NCBI GenBank assembly: GCA_028285685.1
Contig: JANQOR010000012.1
Coordinates: 97,823 to 161,822 of the forward strand
DNA from: Cyclobacteriaceae bacterium
Lineage (GTDB): Bacteria; Bacteroidota; Bacteroidia; Cytophagales; Cyclobacteriaceae
Length of the DNA: 64,000 nt
Direction: 5' to 3'
The number at the start of each line of letters is the position of its first letter. Within the stretch, counting starts at the first letter, position 1. Below, piece by piece: positions 49,541 to 59,479 of this stretch. Position numbers and translations under genes: made by a program. The notes beneath the pieces were generated by a model. The model saw nothing but the letters and a program-made list of their open reading frames with translations. It was not told where the DNA came from and ran no database searches.

Positions 49541-51763
49541 ATGAAGAAGAATTTAATCTTAGCTGTCTTACTGATTGGATTGACTTTCCAGAGTCAGTCA
49601 CAGGAGCAAAAGGATACGGAATGGGAACGAAAATTCGAGCAGTTGGGCACACAACTTCCTACTCCTAACACCTACCGAACAGCCTCAGGAGCACCAGGCC
49701 GTGAGTACTGGCAGCAGAAAGCCGATTACAAAATGAAAATTGTCTTGGATGACAGTGATCAGTCGATTACAGGAAGTGAGACAATTACATACTACAACAA
49801 TTCTCCTGATGATCTTGAGTATCTCTGGGTTCAGCTTGATCAAAATGTAAGAGCCAAAGACTCAAATTCACCATATGTAAGAACAAACTCGGTCACAGAC
49901 ACACTGAGTGTTTTTGCTGTTTCAAGAATTGCTGGGAATCCCGATTTCGATGGTGGTTTCAAAATCAAATCTGTCAAAAGCGAGGGCAAAAACATGAACT
50001 ATACCATCAACAAGACCATGATGCGCCTTGATCTTGATCAACCGTTGAAGGCAGGGGCGAATGTGACATTTAGCATCGACTGGATGTATAACATCAATCA
50101 CACGATGTATGTCGGAGGAAGATCAGGCTATGAGTATTTCGAAGAGGACGAGAACAATCTCTATACCATTGCGCAGTTCTTCCCAAGAATGGCCGTCTAC
50201 AGCGATAACGAAGGATGGCAAAACAAACAGTTTCTTGGCCGGGGGGAGTTCGCTCTGACCTTTGGAGACTACGAAGTTGAAATTACGGTTCCATCGGACT
50301 TCATTGTTGGAGCCACCGGAAGCCTTTTAAATGCCAAGGAAGTGCTGTCTTCTGAACAGCTTAAACGATTTGAAAAAGCAAAGAAGACGTACGACAAACC
50401 AGTTATCATAGTAACACAGGAAGAAGCTGAAGCAAACGAAAAGGACAAGTCTTCAAAAACCAAAACCTGGAAATTCAAAGCAGAGAATGTCCGGGACTAT
50501 GCTTTCTGCGCTTCAAGAAAATTCATCTGGGATGCAATGGCTGTTAAGCTCAGCCCTGGAAATGAGCCACTTGCAATGTCCTACTATCCAAAGGAAGGTA
50601 ATCCCCTTTGGGAAGAGTGGTCAACGGTCGCAGTAGCGCAATCATTGAAAACTTATTCAAAGTTCACAACGGAGTATCCATACCCAAAAGCTATATCCGT
50701 TCACACAGCCCATCAGGGAATGGAGTACCCAATGATCTGCTTCAACTTCGGTCGTCCAGATCCAGATGGAACCTATACCCCAAGAACGAAGCACAGGATG
50801 ATTGGTGTGATCATACATGAAGTCGGACATAACTTCTTCCCTATGATTATCAATTCAGATGAGCGTCAGTGGACCTGGATGGACGAGGGCCTCAACACCT
50901 TTGTACAATACCTGACCGAGCAAGAGCTGGATCCGAACTTCCCGTCGCGAAGAGGCCCCGCAGAGAAGATCATTCCATACATGAGTGGAGAAAACGGTCT
51001 TGTCCGACCGATCATGACGAATTCAGAGCAAATCAGGCAATTTGGCAGCAATGCCTATGCGAAACCTGCAACGGCATTGAACGTCCTTCGGACCACTGTA
51101 ATGGGACCAGAGCTGTTTGACAAAGCTTTCAAGACCTATTCAGAGCGATGGGCATTTAAACACCCAACCCCTGCAGACTTCTTCCGAACAATGGAAGATG
51201 CCTCTGCTGTAGATCTGGACTGGTTCTGGAAAGGTTGGTTCTATGGAACCGACTATGTTGATGTATCGCTTGACAATGTGCGCTGGTTCCAAATGAAGAC
51301 AGAAGAAAATGGGCTGGAGACGAGGATTGTCGAAGGTGCTGACCAAGCCATTGACGGGAAAAATACGGTGGAAAAAAGTTTCGGTGACACACCAGGCACG
51401 TTCGTGTTCAAAGGTTCCGATGATACTGGGGAGTATCGACAGACCAGAGATAACAATCGAATTAAGCAAAACGCCGCTGGAAAGAACTTCTATGAGTTGA
51501 CTTTTAAAAACAAGGGTGGACTCGTGACCCCGATAATTATCGAGTGGACTTTTGCTGACGGTTCCACAGAATTAGAAAAAATACCTGCCGAAATCTGGAA
51601 GATCAATGAAAAAGAGGTGACCAAGGTTTTTATGAAGGAGAAGGAAGTTGCAAAAATCGTGATCGATCCCAACAAAATGACTGCTGATGCCTTCACGGAA
51701 GACAACGTTTTTCCGAGAACGGAGCAACCCGATCGGTTTGAGAAATTTAAGGAAGGCAAGTAA
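49541..51763 (+). CDS. M1-family metallopeptidase (aminopeptidase N-like)
   Basis: 740 residues with a signal peptide (ending SQSQ). The zinc site is HEVGH at 426-430 with the third ligand Glu449 in WMDEGLN, the HExxHx18E of M1 enzymes. The exopeptidase loop reads HQGMEYPMICF in place of GAMEN. A C-terminal beta-rich domain follows (residues 560-740). It removes N-terminal residues from peptides in the periplasm or outside the cell. It is monocistronic and ends in a terminator. Confidence 0.93.
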   Translation: MKKNLILAVLLIGLTFQSQSQEQKDTEWERKFEQLGTQLPTPNTYRTASGAPGREYWQQKADYKMKIVLDDSDQSITGSETITYYNNSPDDLEYLWVQLDQNVRAKDSNSPYVRTNSVTDTLSVFAVSRIAGNPDFDGGFKIKSVKSEGKNMNYTINKTMMRLDLDQPLKAGANVTFSIDWMYNINHTMYVGGRSGYEYFEEDENNLYTIAQFFPRMAVYSDNEGWQNKQFLGRGEFALTFGDYEVEITVPSDFIVGATGSLLNAKEVLSSEQLKRFEKAKKTYDKPVIIVTQEEAEANEKDKSSKTKTWKFKAENVRDYAFCASRKFIWDAMAVKLSPGNEPLAMSYYPKEGNPLWEEWSTVAVAQSLKTYSKFTTEYPYPKAISVHTAHQGMEYPMICFNFGRPDPDGTYTPRTKHRMIGVIIHEVGHNFFPMIINSDERQWTWMDEGLNTFVQYLTEQELDPNFPSRRGPAEKIIPYMSGENGLVRPIMTNSEQIRQFGSNAYAKPATALNVLRTTVMGPELFDKAFKTYSERWAFKHPTPADFFRTMEDASAVDLDWFWKGWFYGTDYVDVSLDNVRWFQMKTEENGLETRIVEGADQAIDGKNTVEKSFGDTPGTFVFKGSDDTGEYRQTRDNNRIKQNAAGKNFYELTFKNKGGLVTPIIIEWTFADGSTELEKIPAEIWKINEKEVTKVFMKEKEVAKIVIDPNKMTADAFTEDNVFPRTEQPDRFEKFKEGK

Positions 51764-51787
51764 AATAAGATCCTACCTAGCTTATTT

Positions 51788-51819
51788 GAAGGGGGTGCAT
51801 TTTGCATCCCTTTCTTTTT
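51788..51819 (+). terminator. Intrinsic terminator after the M1 peptidase gene
   Basis: A stem of about 12 pairs (GAAGGGGGTGCA with TGCATCCCTTTC, two G-U) has a loop of about three bases and is followed by TTTTT. It lies 25 bases after the peptidase stop. Confidence 0.75.
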
Positions 51820-51854
51820 GTTTCGTTGATTACCTTTGAATTAAATCTTAACCC

Positions 51855-52664
51855 ATGAAACAACTAGCACTCCTTTCCCTTGCCGCACTCATTGTTTTTT
51901 CCTGCTCACGAAATACAAGCAAAGAAGATAACTCTGCGTCAGATGATTCCGGCGAATATGTCGAATACAACAACCCCCCAGCAGAAGGATTCAATCAAGA
52001 GGGTTCTGATTTGTTAGCAACTCTGCTTGCGGACAAGGTTATGAATGCTATGGGTGGAAGGAAGGCTTGGGATGAAACCAGATTCATCTCCTGGACTTTC
52101 TTTGGGCGGAGAAATCACGTGTGGGATAAGCAAACGGGAGACGTAAGAATAGAAGACCCTTCACGGCAACTTACTATTTTGATGAACATCAATACGATGG
52201 AAGGCAAGGTACAGCTTAACGGAGAGGAGTTAACTCATCCAGATTCCCTGTCAAAGTACATCGACCGAGGCAATCGAATGTGGATTAACGATTCCTACTG
52301 GCTAGTCATGCCCTACAAGCTGAAAGATTCTGGAGTAACTCTCTATTACCTTGGAGAGGACACAACAGAAACTGGTACAAAAGCAGACGTGATTAAGCTG
52401 ACTTTCGAGGACGTTGGCGTTACCCCTGAGAACTTTTATGATGTCTGGATTGATTTTGATACAAAGCTGGTTTCACAATGGGCATACTATAGAAACAGTG
52501 AAAGCTCAGAGCCCAATTTCATTGACCCCTGGCTGGATTATAAACGCTATGGGAAGATTCTGCTCTCTGGCAACAGAGGGGGCAATCGACAGCTAACAAA
52601 TATTCAAGTACTTGAGGAGGTTCCCGAAGGGACGTTCACTTCTTTTGAGCTAACAACACCTTAG
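51855..52664 (+). CDS. Lipoprotein of unknown function (DUF6503-like)
   Basis: 269 residues. The signal ends LIVFSC (Cys17), with an acidic Ser/Asp-rich linker after it. The body has AMGGRKAWDETRFISWTFFG, NHVWDKQTGDVRIEDPSR and a Trp/Tyr-rich beta-sheet pattern (WINDSYWLVMPYKLKD, FDTKLVSQWAYYRN), which I associate tentatively with DUF6503-like Bacteroidota proteins of LolA-like fold. A lipid- or ligand-binding role would suit. The upstream TACCTTTG at 51831 looks like a -7 box but has no -33 partner. Confidence 0.75.
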   Translation: MKQLALLSLAALIVFSCSRNTSKEDNSASDDSGEYVEYNNPPAEGFNQEGSDLLATLLADKVMNAMGGRKAWDETRFISWTFFGRRNHVWDKQTGDVRIEDPSRQLTILMNINTMEGKVQLNGEELTHPDSLSKYIDRGNRMWINDSYWLVMPYKLKDSGVTLYYLGEDTTETGTKADVIKLTFEDVGVTPENFYDVWIDFDTKLVSQWAYYRNSESSEPNFIDPWLDYKRYGKILLSGNRGGNRQLTNIQVLEEVPEGTFTSFELTTP

Positions 52665-52724
52665 AATACCGCTGTCAGAAAACTTTCCATTTCTAGAAAA
52701 CTTTCTCCAACTTAAGGTTGATTT

Positions 52725-54122
52725 ATGCTCAACCAAGCTACTTCCACAGTTTTTGTTCAAAACATTGCGCAGGCACTATTGGCTTTTCTTGTCATGTACC
52801 TGCTCAACAGGTTTTACAAAAATTACCAGAATAAGTACTTCCAATACTGGTCATGGAGTTGGCTAGGCTTAATGATCTACATGATTGGCTCCACGGTCGC
52901 ACTAGCAAGCGTCCTCTATTTGGGGCCTTACAACCCTATCAGGACAATCATATCCATCATCACTGTGATTGCTGGCTTTTACCAAGCAATGTGGTTATTG
53001 ATCGGTTCCTATGAGCTTTCGCAGCAAAAGGAGTTTAAAAAGAAAACGGTCATTCTTCTATCAGCATGTATCGTTCCGATTGCAGTTGTTCTGGTGTTGC
53101 TCTTCTCCAATGATCCTGAAGCTGGAGAATTGAGGATTTTCCTTAGAGTTGGAATAAAATCATTGATATCTGGGATCTCATTCATACTTTCCGCAATCCT
53201 CATTTCCAAATTGCGACATACAGGCGTAGGAGTCAACTACATTTTTTTCGCATTTCTCATCTTTGGATTGGAACAGCTCAATTACTTTTCTTCTTTCCTT
53301 GCCCCGGTTGCTGGGTTTAACTACTTCATAGAAACACCCTATTTCCTCGGAATACTAGATTTCCTTCTTCAGGCGGTCATGGGGATTGGAATGATTATCA
53401 GTGTACTGGAATTGGAAAGGGACAAACTACAAAAAGCAAACAGCGAGCTGGATACCTTTTTGTACAGATCTTCTCATGATCTTCGGGCTCCACTAACCGC
53501 AATTCAAGGCCTCGCAACTGCAATTAAGAAAATGAAGAGCCAGGAGGATGTTGCTGAGTTCATTGATCTGATTCAATTGAAGGTCCAACAGGCGGACAAG
53601 GTCATCAAGGATATTATAACGCTAAGAAAAGGTCAGAAAATAGGAGTAAATATTTCAAAGGTCAATATCAAGGAAAGTGTATTTAGAATCTTTGATATGC
53701 TTAGTTCTCCGGCTAGCAAAAAAATTAATCTTTCGTATGAATCGGAACAAGACATTTTATTTACCGACTCCGATAAACTTGATACTGCCATTACCAACAT
53801 TTTATCCAATGCTATTAAGTATCATAATCTGGACCAGGAAAATCCCAGAATAGGGGTTTCCGTGCGGAAAATAGACCCTGACCAGGTAAAAATCGAAATC
53901 AACGATAATGGAATTGGTATTGATGAGAAATACCTTCCGAAGATCTTTAACATGTTCTATCGGGCCAATAAGAAATCCAAGGGATCCGGTCTTGGCCTTT
54001 ATCTTACCAAAGAGGCAATCACTCAAATAGAAGGAAAAATTGACGTCAATTCCGTCAATGGTGTGGGGACCACCTTCAAACTAATACTAAAGAATCTTGA
54101 GGCAGATATGTCAAAGGAATGA
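52725..54122 (+). CDS. Sensor histidine kinase with multi-helix N-terminal sensor
   Basis: 465 residues. The first 225 form seven or so membrane helices (starting FVQNIAQALLAFLVMYLLNR), a 7TM-type sensor. A short coiled-coil joins the HisKA domain with phospho-acceptor His251 in FLYRSSHDLRAPLTAIQG. The ATPase domain follows: N box ITNILSNAIKYHN, G1 EINDNGIGIDEKYLPKIF and G2 KGSGLGLYLTKEA. No response regulator gene is adjacent, so the kinase is an orphan. The ligand is unknown. Confidence 0.92.
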   Translation: MLNQATSTVFVQNIAQALLAFLVMYLLNRFYKNYQNKYFQYWSWSWLGLMIYMIGSTVALASVLYLGPYNPIRTIISIITVIAGFYQAMWLLIGSYELSQQKEFKKKTVILLSACIVPIAVVLVLLFSNDPEAGELRIFLRVGIKSLISGISFILSAILISKLRHTGVGVNYIFFAFLIFGLEQLNYFSSFLAPVAGFNYFIETPYFLGILDFLLQAVMGIGMIISVLELERDKLQKANSELDTFLYRSSHDLRAPLTAIQGLATAIKKMKSQEDVAEFIDLIQLKVQQADKVIKDIITLRKGQKIGVNISKVNIKESVFRIFDMLSSPASKKINLSYESEQDILFTDSDKLDTAITNILSNAIKYHNLDQENPRIGVSVRKIDPDQVKIEINDNGIGIDEKYLPKIFNMFYRANKKSKGSGLGLYLTKEAITQIEGKIDVNSVNGVGTTFKLILKNLEADMSKE

Positions 54123-54189
54123 CACCCTCTCATTCGATGTAAACTATTTCATCTGAAATCCCCTTTATTTGGATAAACATAAATAAGAT

Positions 54190-54471
54190 ATGAAAGCAAT
54201 TTGGAATGATCAGGTAATCGCCGAAAGCGAAGACACAGTCGTAGTTGAGGGGAATCACTATTTTCCAGCTGACTCAATCAGGGAAGAATTCTTCAAGGAC
54301 AGTGATACACACTCTGTCTGTCCGTGGAAAGGTGAGGCAAGCTACTACAACCTTGAGGTTGACGGCCAGCAGAACACAGATGCAGCATGGTACTATCCAC
54401 AAGCCAGCGACCTTGCAAAGAACATTGAGGGATATGTGGCTTTTTGGAAAGGTGTGAAGGTTGAGAACTAG
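54190..54471 (+). CDS. DUF427-family protein
   Basis: 93 residues covering the whole DUF427 domain: MKAIWNDQVIAESEDTVVVE, YFPADSIREEFF, SVCPWKGEASYYNLEVDG and DAAWYYPQASDLAKNIEGYV. The conserved CPWKG and WYYP motifs are intact. The function is unknown. It ends within four bases of the convergent DUF4105 gene. Confidence 0.93.
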   Translation: MKAIWNDQVIAESEDTVVVEGNHYFPADSIREEFFKDSDTHSVCPWKGEASYYNLEVDGQQNTDAAWYYPQASDLAKNIEGYVAFWKGVKVEN

Positions 54472-55646
54472 TCAGCCAGCGGTTTCCTGAAATCGTAACC
54501 AATGTAAAACGATCTCAGGACCATCGCTAGCACAAGAGGCACCAAAGGCATTCCCAGGGGTTGAGGTAAAAAGGCCCACACGATCAGAAGGAGACAATAC
54601 CAATAGGCAACGATCTTGAAATACGTTTTCATGAACACCCTAAGTCGTGCCTTAGCGATAAAAAACGCAATCGGTAAATGAAAAGGAATCGCCCATAAGA
54701 TGTTAAGATTCCCTTTGGATAGGTGTTCTGTACCCACCCAGAGGAAAGCGACCCACCACCCAATAAAGCCAACGAAAGAAAACAAGACAACGTCCACCCA
54801 ATTCGACCTTTTCCCAGTCTTGAAATTCTTGTTGGTGATAAAACCGACAATGAAGAAGAGAATGGTGAAAACAGCCAATGGTGTCAACAAGCCATTTTGC
54901 ATTTCTTCTTCCTCTGGAGTAAAAATTAGCTCGGACCTTAAAACCAGAGGAACCTCGGCGGTATCTCTCCTAATTGTGCCTCCTTCAAAACTCTTAAAAA
55001 TGTATTCCGGCAGGAACATGTAATCATAGGCCGGGGCTTCCCGGTCTATTTGCTGACCAAGACCAAGATTGATTCCGAATTCACCCCATGGTTGATAGTC
55101 GAGATAGTCGTCCATCAAATCACGGATCGTTTTGTCTTTAACTTTATAGCTTAAATCAAATGTGATTCTATCACCAAACAATTCCTCTGGAATATCTCTG
55201 ATCTTGGTGGCACAATTGTCATAGACATAGTTGTACAAATACTCAGCATTTTCAGGCCTTACGTTATTCATCAGGTAATCAAAGACCATTTGCTTTTCTT
55301 CCAGTGCGAGATTGAGGTATTGGGCTTTGACATACCGATTCAAGCTCTTTTGATAGTCAATCATTGGCTTGGAAGGTCTCACAGCTACCTTGTACATAAG
55401 AAGCCCCTTTGCAAAATTCAGAAAGAAATTCCCCTGATTAAAATCGAATACTCCGTAATCAAAAAGTGCATCTATGTTGTTCTGAGGGTCGTTCACCCTG
55501 ATGCCACTGTGGCCAAAGGCAGACCAAACTTCTCCTTGATATGGACCCATAGTAATGATGGAGACTTCAGCCCTCTCAGAAAGTTTAATCTGGGCAGATA
55601 CTCCAAAAAAGGAAATAAACAGGAAAAAGAGAATAGTTGATTTCAT
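54468..55646 (-). CDS. DUF4105-family membrane protein
   Basis: 392 residues. A signal peptide ends GVSAQ. The N-terminal half is the DUF4105 domain, with SIITMGPYQGEVWSAFGHSG, IDALFDYGVFDFNQGNFFL and YLYNYVYDNCATKIRD, in which the His and Cys resemble a NlpC/P60- or lecithin retinol acyltransferase-like pair. Four C-terminal helices follow (from FTILFFIVGFITN onward). It is probably a membrane-bound peptidase or acyltransferase; this is uncertain. Confidence 0.88.
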   Translation of the reverse strand: MKSTILFFLFISFFGVSAQIKLSERAEVSIITMGPYQGEVWSAFGHSGIRVNDPQNNIDALFDYGVFDFNQGNFFLNFAKGLLMYKVAVRPSKPMIDYQKSLNRYVKAQYLNLALEEKQMVFDYLMNNVRPENAEYLYNYVYDNCATKIRDIPEELFGDRITFDLSYKVKDKTIRDLMDDYLDYQPWGEFGINLGLGQQIDREAPAYDYMFLPEYIFKSFEGGTIRRDTAEVPLVLRSELIFTPEEEEMQNGLLTPLAVFTILFFIVGFITNKNFKTGKRSNWVDVVLFSFVGFIGWWVAFLWVGTEHLSKGNLNILWAIPFHLPIAFFIAKARLRVFMKTYFKIVAYWYCLLLIVWAFLPQPLGMPLVPLVLAMVLRSFYIGYDFRKPLAD

Positions 55647-55724
55647 AACACCTCGCCTATTTACATATAATTTAAATTATCTAAGATTTGGACTGGCTTG
55701 GCCAGTTGCATTTCTTTGTTCTTG

Positions 55725-56747
55725 ATGTTAGTTGATCTCCGGGATGCATTCACAATCGCTTCAAAGCTAACCCCAAAAAGGGTAGTAAATGCCTCTCGCA
55801 TTTGGACCTCTTATCAACGTTCGAAAAGAACAGGCCGCTCATCAATCTCCGGACTGCCAATCAGTATGGCCATTGAGCCCACTACTGCTTGCAACCTAAG
55901 ATGTCCGGAATGCCCGAGTGGATTGCGCTCTTTTACCAGACCAACTGGAAAATTAGATGTTCAACTTTTCCAAAAGATCATGAAGGAGGTAAGTGACCAT
56001 GTCATGTACTTGACGTTTTATTTTCAAGGAGAACCCTACCTTCATCCTGGCTTTCTGAAAATGGTCGAGATTGCAAGTAATCATAATATTTATACGACCA
56101 CCTCAACCAATGCTCATTTTCTTGATGACAAAGCTGCGAAAGAAACCGTCGAATCCGGGTTGAATCGATTGATCATTTCCATTGATGGGTCGACTCAGGA
56201 AACATACCAATCCTATCGAAAGGAGGGCAGCCTCCAAAAAGTACTGGAGGGAACCGACAACATATTGAAATGGAAAAAGGCTTTGGCTAATCATTCTCTA
56301 AAGGTTGTCTGGCAGTTTTTAGTGGTGCGACCTAACGAGCATCAGATACCAAAGATCAAAAGACTTGCCCAAGAATATGGAGTAGATAAGGTGGCTTTTA
56401 AAACTGCCCAAATCTACGATTATGAAAATGGCAGTGAACTTATGCCGACTATCCACAAATATTCGCGATACCGATCTAACGGAGATGGTACTTTTTCCAT
56501 TAAAAATCAGCTTGAAGATAGATGTTGGAAAATGTGGAATTCATGTGTCATAACTTGGGATGGAAAAGTAATTCCGTGCTGCTTCGATAAAGACGCAAAC
56601 CACAGTTTTGGGAATGTCAGTACAGAAAGTTTTCATCATATTTGGTTTTCACAGAAGTATCAAGGCTTCAGAAATGCCCTTTTGAATTCGCGCTCAGAAA
56701 TAGAAATCTGCAAAAACTGCACTGAAGGTCTAAAGGTTTGGGCGTGA
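55725..56747 (+). CDS. Radical SAM/SPASM-domain enzyme
   Basis: 340 residues from the ATG at 55725; a TTG at 55698 adds nine hydrophobic residues. The radical SAM cluster motif is ACNLRCPECPSG, C-x3-C-x2-C. The barrel continues with YFQGEPYLHPGFLKMVEIA and LIISIDGSTQETYQSYR. The C-terminal SPASM part holds CWKMWNSCVITWDGKVIPCC and CKNC for an auxiliary cluster. SPASM proteins usually modify a peptide or protein, or act in cofactor synthesis; no precursor peptide gene is seen nearby. The next gene, E1, starts 28 bases later. Confidence 0.9.
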   Translation: MLVDLRDAFTIASKLTPKRVVNASRIWTSYQRSKRTGRSSISGLPISMAIEPTTACNLRCPECPSGLRSFTRPTGKLDVQLFQKIMKEVSDHVMYLTFYFQGEPYLHPGFLKMVEIASNHNIYTTTSTNAHFLDDKAAKETVESGLNRLIISIDGSTQETYQSYRKEGSLQKVLEGTDNILKWKKALANHSLKVVWQFLVVRPNEHQIPKIKRLAQEYGVDKVAFKTAQIYDYENGSELMPTIHKYSRYRSNGDGTFSIKNQLEDRCWKMWNSCVITWDGKVIPCCFDKDANHSFGNVSTESFHHIWFSQKYQGFRNALLNSRSEIEICKNCTEGLKVWA

Positions 56748-56775
56748 TATGCTTATTTCGCAGTTCCAATAAATA

Positions 56776-58752
56776 ATGATGAAGTTCGAGCGAAAATCCA
56801 GATCTGACAAAGAACTGATAAACATCTATCGGGAATTAGTTACTCCCAGGTTAATTGAAGAAAAAATGTTGATCCTGCTTCGTCAAGGCAAGATCAGTAA
56901 ATGGTTTTCCGGAATCGGCCAGGAAGCAATTTCAGTCGGTGCGGCGTTGATCTTGAAAAAGGATGAGTACATTCTTCCAATGCATCGTAACCTCGGAGTA
57001 TTTACATCGAGGGGCGTCCCGATGAAAAACCTATTTTCCCAATTCCAGGGAAAAGCAAATGGATTCACTAAAGGTCGTGATCGTAGCTTCCACTTCGGAA
57101 CCCAGGATTATAACATCGTCGGGATGATTTCGCATCTTGGCCCTCAACTAGGTATTGCGGATGGAATCGCTCTTTCCCATTTGTTAAGAAAAGAGAAAAA
57201 ACTGAGCCTGGTCTTTACCGGTGACGGTGGCAGCAGTGAGGGCGACTTTCACGAAGCTGTGAACGTAGCTTCAGTGTGGAACCTACCTGTCATTTTTGTG
57301 ATTGAAAACAACGGATACGGACTATCTACACCAAGTAGGGAACAATTCAATTTCGAGTCCTTTGTTGTAAAAGGACCCGCTTATGGGATTGAAGCATACA
57401 GCGTAGAGGGAAACTCTATCCTGGAAGTGCTAAATGAACTAGAGCTACTAGCAAAAGACATTCGCAAAAACCCGCGACCGATCATTTTTGAAGCTAAGAC
57501 CTTCCGGATGCGAGGACACGAAGAGGCTTCTGGAACTAAATATGTTCCAAGCGAACTCATGGATGAGTGGGCCAAGAAGGATCCGATCATGAACTATGAG
57601 AAATTCTTGACCAAAGAAAAAGTCTGCGGCAAAAAGGATATTGAAAAGATCCACAAAGAAATCAAGTCGGAGATCGATAAGGCCGTAAAAGAAGCATTTG
57701 CAGAGGACGTCATAACATTTGACCGGGAGCAAGAGCTTGCAGATATCTACTTCCCTTTTCAACAAAGTGTGAAATCCGCTACTGGTAGCGAAAGCGAAAA
57801 GCGATTTGTAGATGCAATCTCCGATGGATTGAAGCAAAGCCTGGAAAAGTATCCTGATTTGGTTCTAATGGGGCAAGATGTTGCCGATTATGGAGGCGTC
57901 TTCAAGATCACTGAAGGATTCACAGACATCTTTGGCAAAGAAAGAATACGAAACACTCCGCTATGCGAATCCGCTATCGTCGGTACTGCACTTGGACTAA
58001 GTATCGCAAGAATGAAGGCAATTGTTGAAATGCAATTTGCTGATTTTGTCACCTGTGGCTTTAACCAGATCGTCAACAACTTGGCAAAAATTCACTATCG
58101 ATGGGGTCAAAACGCTGATGTTGTTGTGAGAATGCCTACTGGAGCCGGAGTGGGTGCCGGACCTTTCCATTCTCAATCTAATGAGGCTTGGTTTTTCCAT
58201 ACGCCTGGTTTGAAGATTGTCTACCCATCAAATCCTACAGATGCCAAAGGCCTGTTGAACGCTGCGATCGAGGATCCAAATCCTTTCTTGTACTTTGAGC
58301 ACAAAGCGCTGTACAGGTCAATCTCAGGAAAGGTTTCAGACGATTATTATACGACTGAAGTCGGCAAGGCTGTAGTAACTAAACAAGGAACCGATGTTAC
58401 CATTGTTACCTATGGTATGGGTGTCCATTGGGCGGATCAAGCTGCGGTTGAAGCGTCCCATTCCATCGAGATCATCGATCTGCGCACATTGCTTCCATGG
58501 GATAAAGACACTGTCGCTAAGTCGGTCAAGAAAACCGGCAGAGTCCTGATCTTACATGAGGACTGTATGACTGGTGGCATTGGCGGTGAGATCGCAAGCT
58601 GGATTTCAGAAAATTGTTTCGAATGGCTGGATGCTCCTGTAATGCGTGAAGCCAGTCTGGACACTCCTGTTCCCTTTGCAGCTGATCTTGAGAAGAACTT
58701 CTTACCTAATTCCAGATTAGGGGAAAAAATCGAATCCCTAATTTCTTACTAG
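56776..58752 (+). CDS. 2-oxoacid dehydrogenase E1, fused alpha and beta subunits
   Basis: 658 residues. Residues 1-330 are the alpha part, with the thiamine diphosphate motif GDGGSSEGDFHEAVNVASVW and NNGYGLSTP, and the phospholoop region GHEEASGTKYVPSEL. Residues 340-658 are the beta part (LVLMGQDVADYGGVFKITEG, PLCESAIVGTALGLSIARM, FADFVTCGFNQIVNNLAK). The fusion of the branched-chain or acetoin type is common in Bacteroidota. It decarboxylates a 2-oxoacid and passes the acyl group to an E2 that is not in the window. It ends with a four-base overlap with the convergent OMP gene. Confidence 0.93.
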   Translation: MMKFERKSRSDKELINIYRELVTPRLIEEKMLILLRQGKISKWFSGIGQEAISVGAALILKKDEYILPMHRNLGVFTSRGVPMKNLFSQFQGKANGFTKGRDRSFHFGTQDYNIVGMISHLGPQLGIADGIALSHLLRKEKKLSLVFTGDGGSSEGDFHEAVNVASVWNLPVIFVIENNGYGLSTPSREQFNFESFVVKGPAYGIEAYSVEGNSILEVLNELELLAKDIRKNPRPIIFEAKTFRMRGHEEASGTKYVPSELMDEWAKKDPIMNYEKFLTKEKVCGKKDIEKIHKEIKSEIDKAVKEAFAEDVITFDREQELADIYFPFQQSVKSATGSESEKRFVDAISDGLKQSLEKYPDLVLMGQDVADYGGVFKITEGFTDIFGKERIRNTPLCESAIVGTALGLSIARMKAIVEMQFADFVTCGFNQIVNNLAKIHYRWGQNADVVVRMPTGAGVGAGPFHSQSNEAWFFHTPGLKIVYPSNPTDAKGLLNAAIEDPNPFLYFEHKALYRSISGKVSDDYYTTEVGKAVVTKQGTDVTIVTYGMGVHWADQAAVEASHSIEIIDLRTLLPWDKDTVAKSVKKTGRVLILHEDCMTGGIGGEIASWISENCFEWLDAPVMREASLDTPVPFAADLEKNFLPNSRLGEKIESLISY

Positions 58753-59390
58753 AATTTCACACCAAGATCGATCGAAACAACCGTACTCCGCACTGCCAGA
58801 TCATCGATGGTCGCAGACGTAGTCTGATTAATAACATTCGTCAAGCCACGCTGATACGAAAATGCAGCAAAAATGGTAGTACTCAATCCCGCCCTGTATT
58901 CAATACCACTCGCAAGAATTACCGGAATATCCACTGGATTGAAGCTTTCAACCAAGGTGTAGGTTGGATCTAATGGTTCATCAAATACCTTGATTTCCAA
59001 ACCACCACCAATCTGAAAATAGACTTTCAGATCTGGAGCTACTTCATTCGTAAATAGTTTCACTGTTAGAGGTATTTGCAGGTACTGCACATTGTATTCC
59101 TCCTTGATCGCCAGGTCCGAATCCCTGAATGCTGCTCTTTTTGGAATGTAAACCAGTCCCGAACTCAACAAATAAGTTTCCGCGAGGGGCTTATCAGCGA
59201 TTAACCCAATCGACATTTTAACAACCGATCCATCATTATTTGCAGTCTGTGCATCGTTAGCCGCTCGATTCGAAACAATCACTGGAGCAAGTTTTAAGCC
59301 TAATCTGACCTGGGCTGAAGCTGCTGCAGAAAAAAGAATGAAAGAACAGAAAAGAATACTTCTCATGGATCGTTTATTAAATATTTTCAT
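58749..59390 (-). CDS. Outer-membrane beta-barrel protein
   Basis: 213 residues with a signal peptide (cleaved after AASAQ). The mature part of about 185 residues alternates strands and ends in Phe (VSIDLGVKF). The pattern VRLGLKLAPVIVSNRAANDA, GLVYIPKRAAFRD and LQIPLTVKLFTNEV is that of the PorT/OMP_b-brl family of eight-stranded barrels. It probably has a structural or transport role in the outer membrane. An ATG at 59366 is a second possible start. Confidence 0.83.
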   Translation of the reverse strand: MKIFNKRSMRSILFCSFILFSAAASAQVRLGLKLAPVIVSNRAANDAQTANNDGSVVKMSIGLIADKPLAETYLLSSGLVYIPKRAAFRDSDLAIKEEYNVQYLQIPLTVKLFTNEVAPDLKVYFQIGGGLEIKVFDEPLDPTYTLVESFNPVDIPVILASGIEYRAGLSTTIFAAFSYQRGLTNVINQTTSATIDDLAVRSTVVSIDLGVKF

Positions 59391-59479
59391 AGTGAATTTT
59401 ATTGAGCGAAAATTGCACGTTCATATGACCTTTTTACAAGACGTACAGGTCTTCAAATGTTGAGCCAAAAATAGATATT

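Noticed and set aside
59438-59453. AAGAC-GTACAG-GTCTT inverted repeat between the barrel gene and gldB
   Set aside because: Only five-base arms, no T-run; could be an operator but there is no further support.
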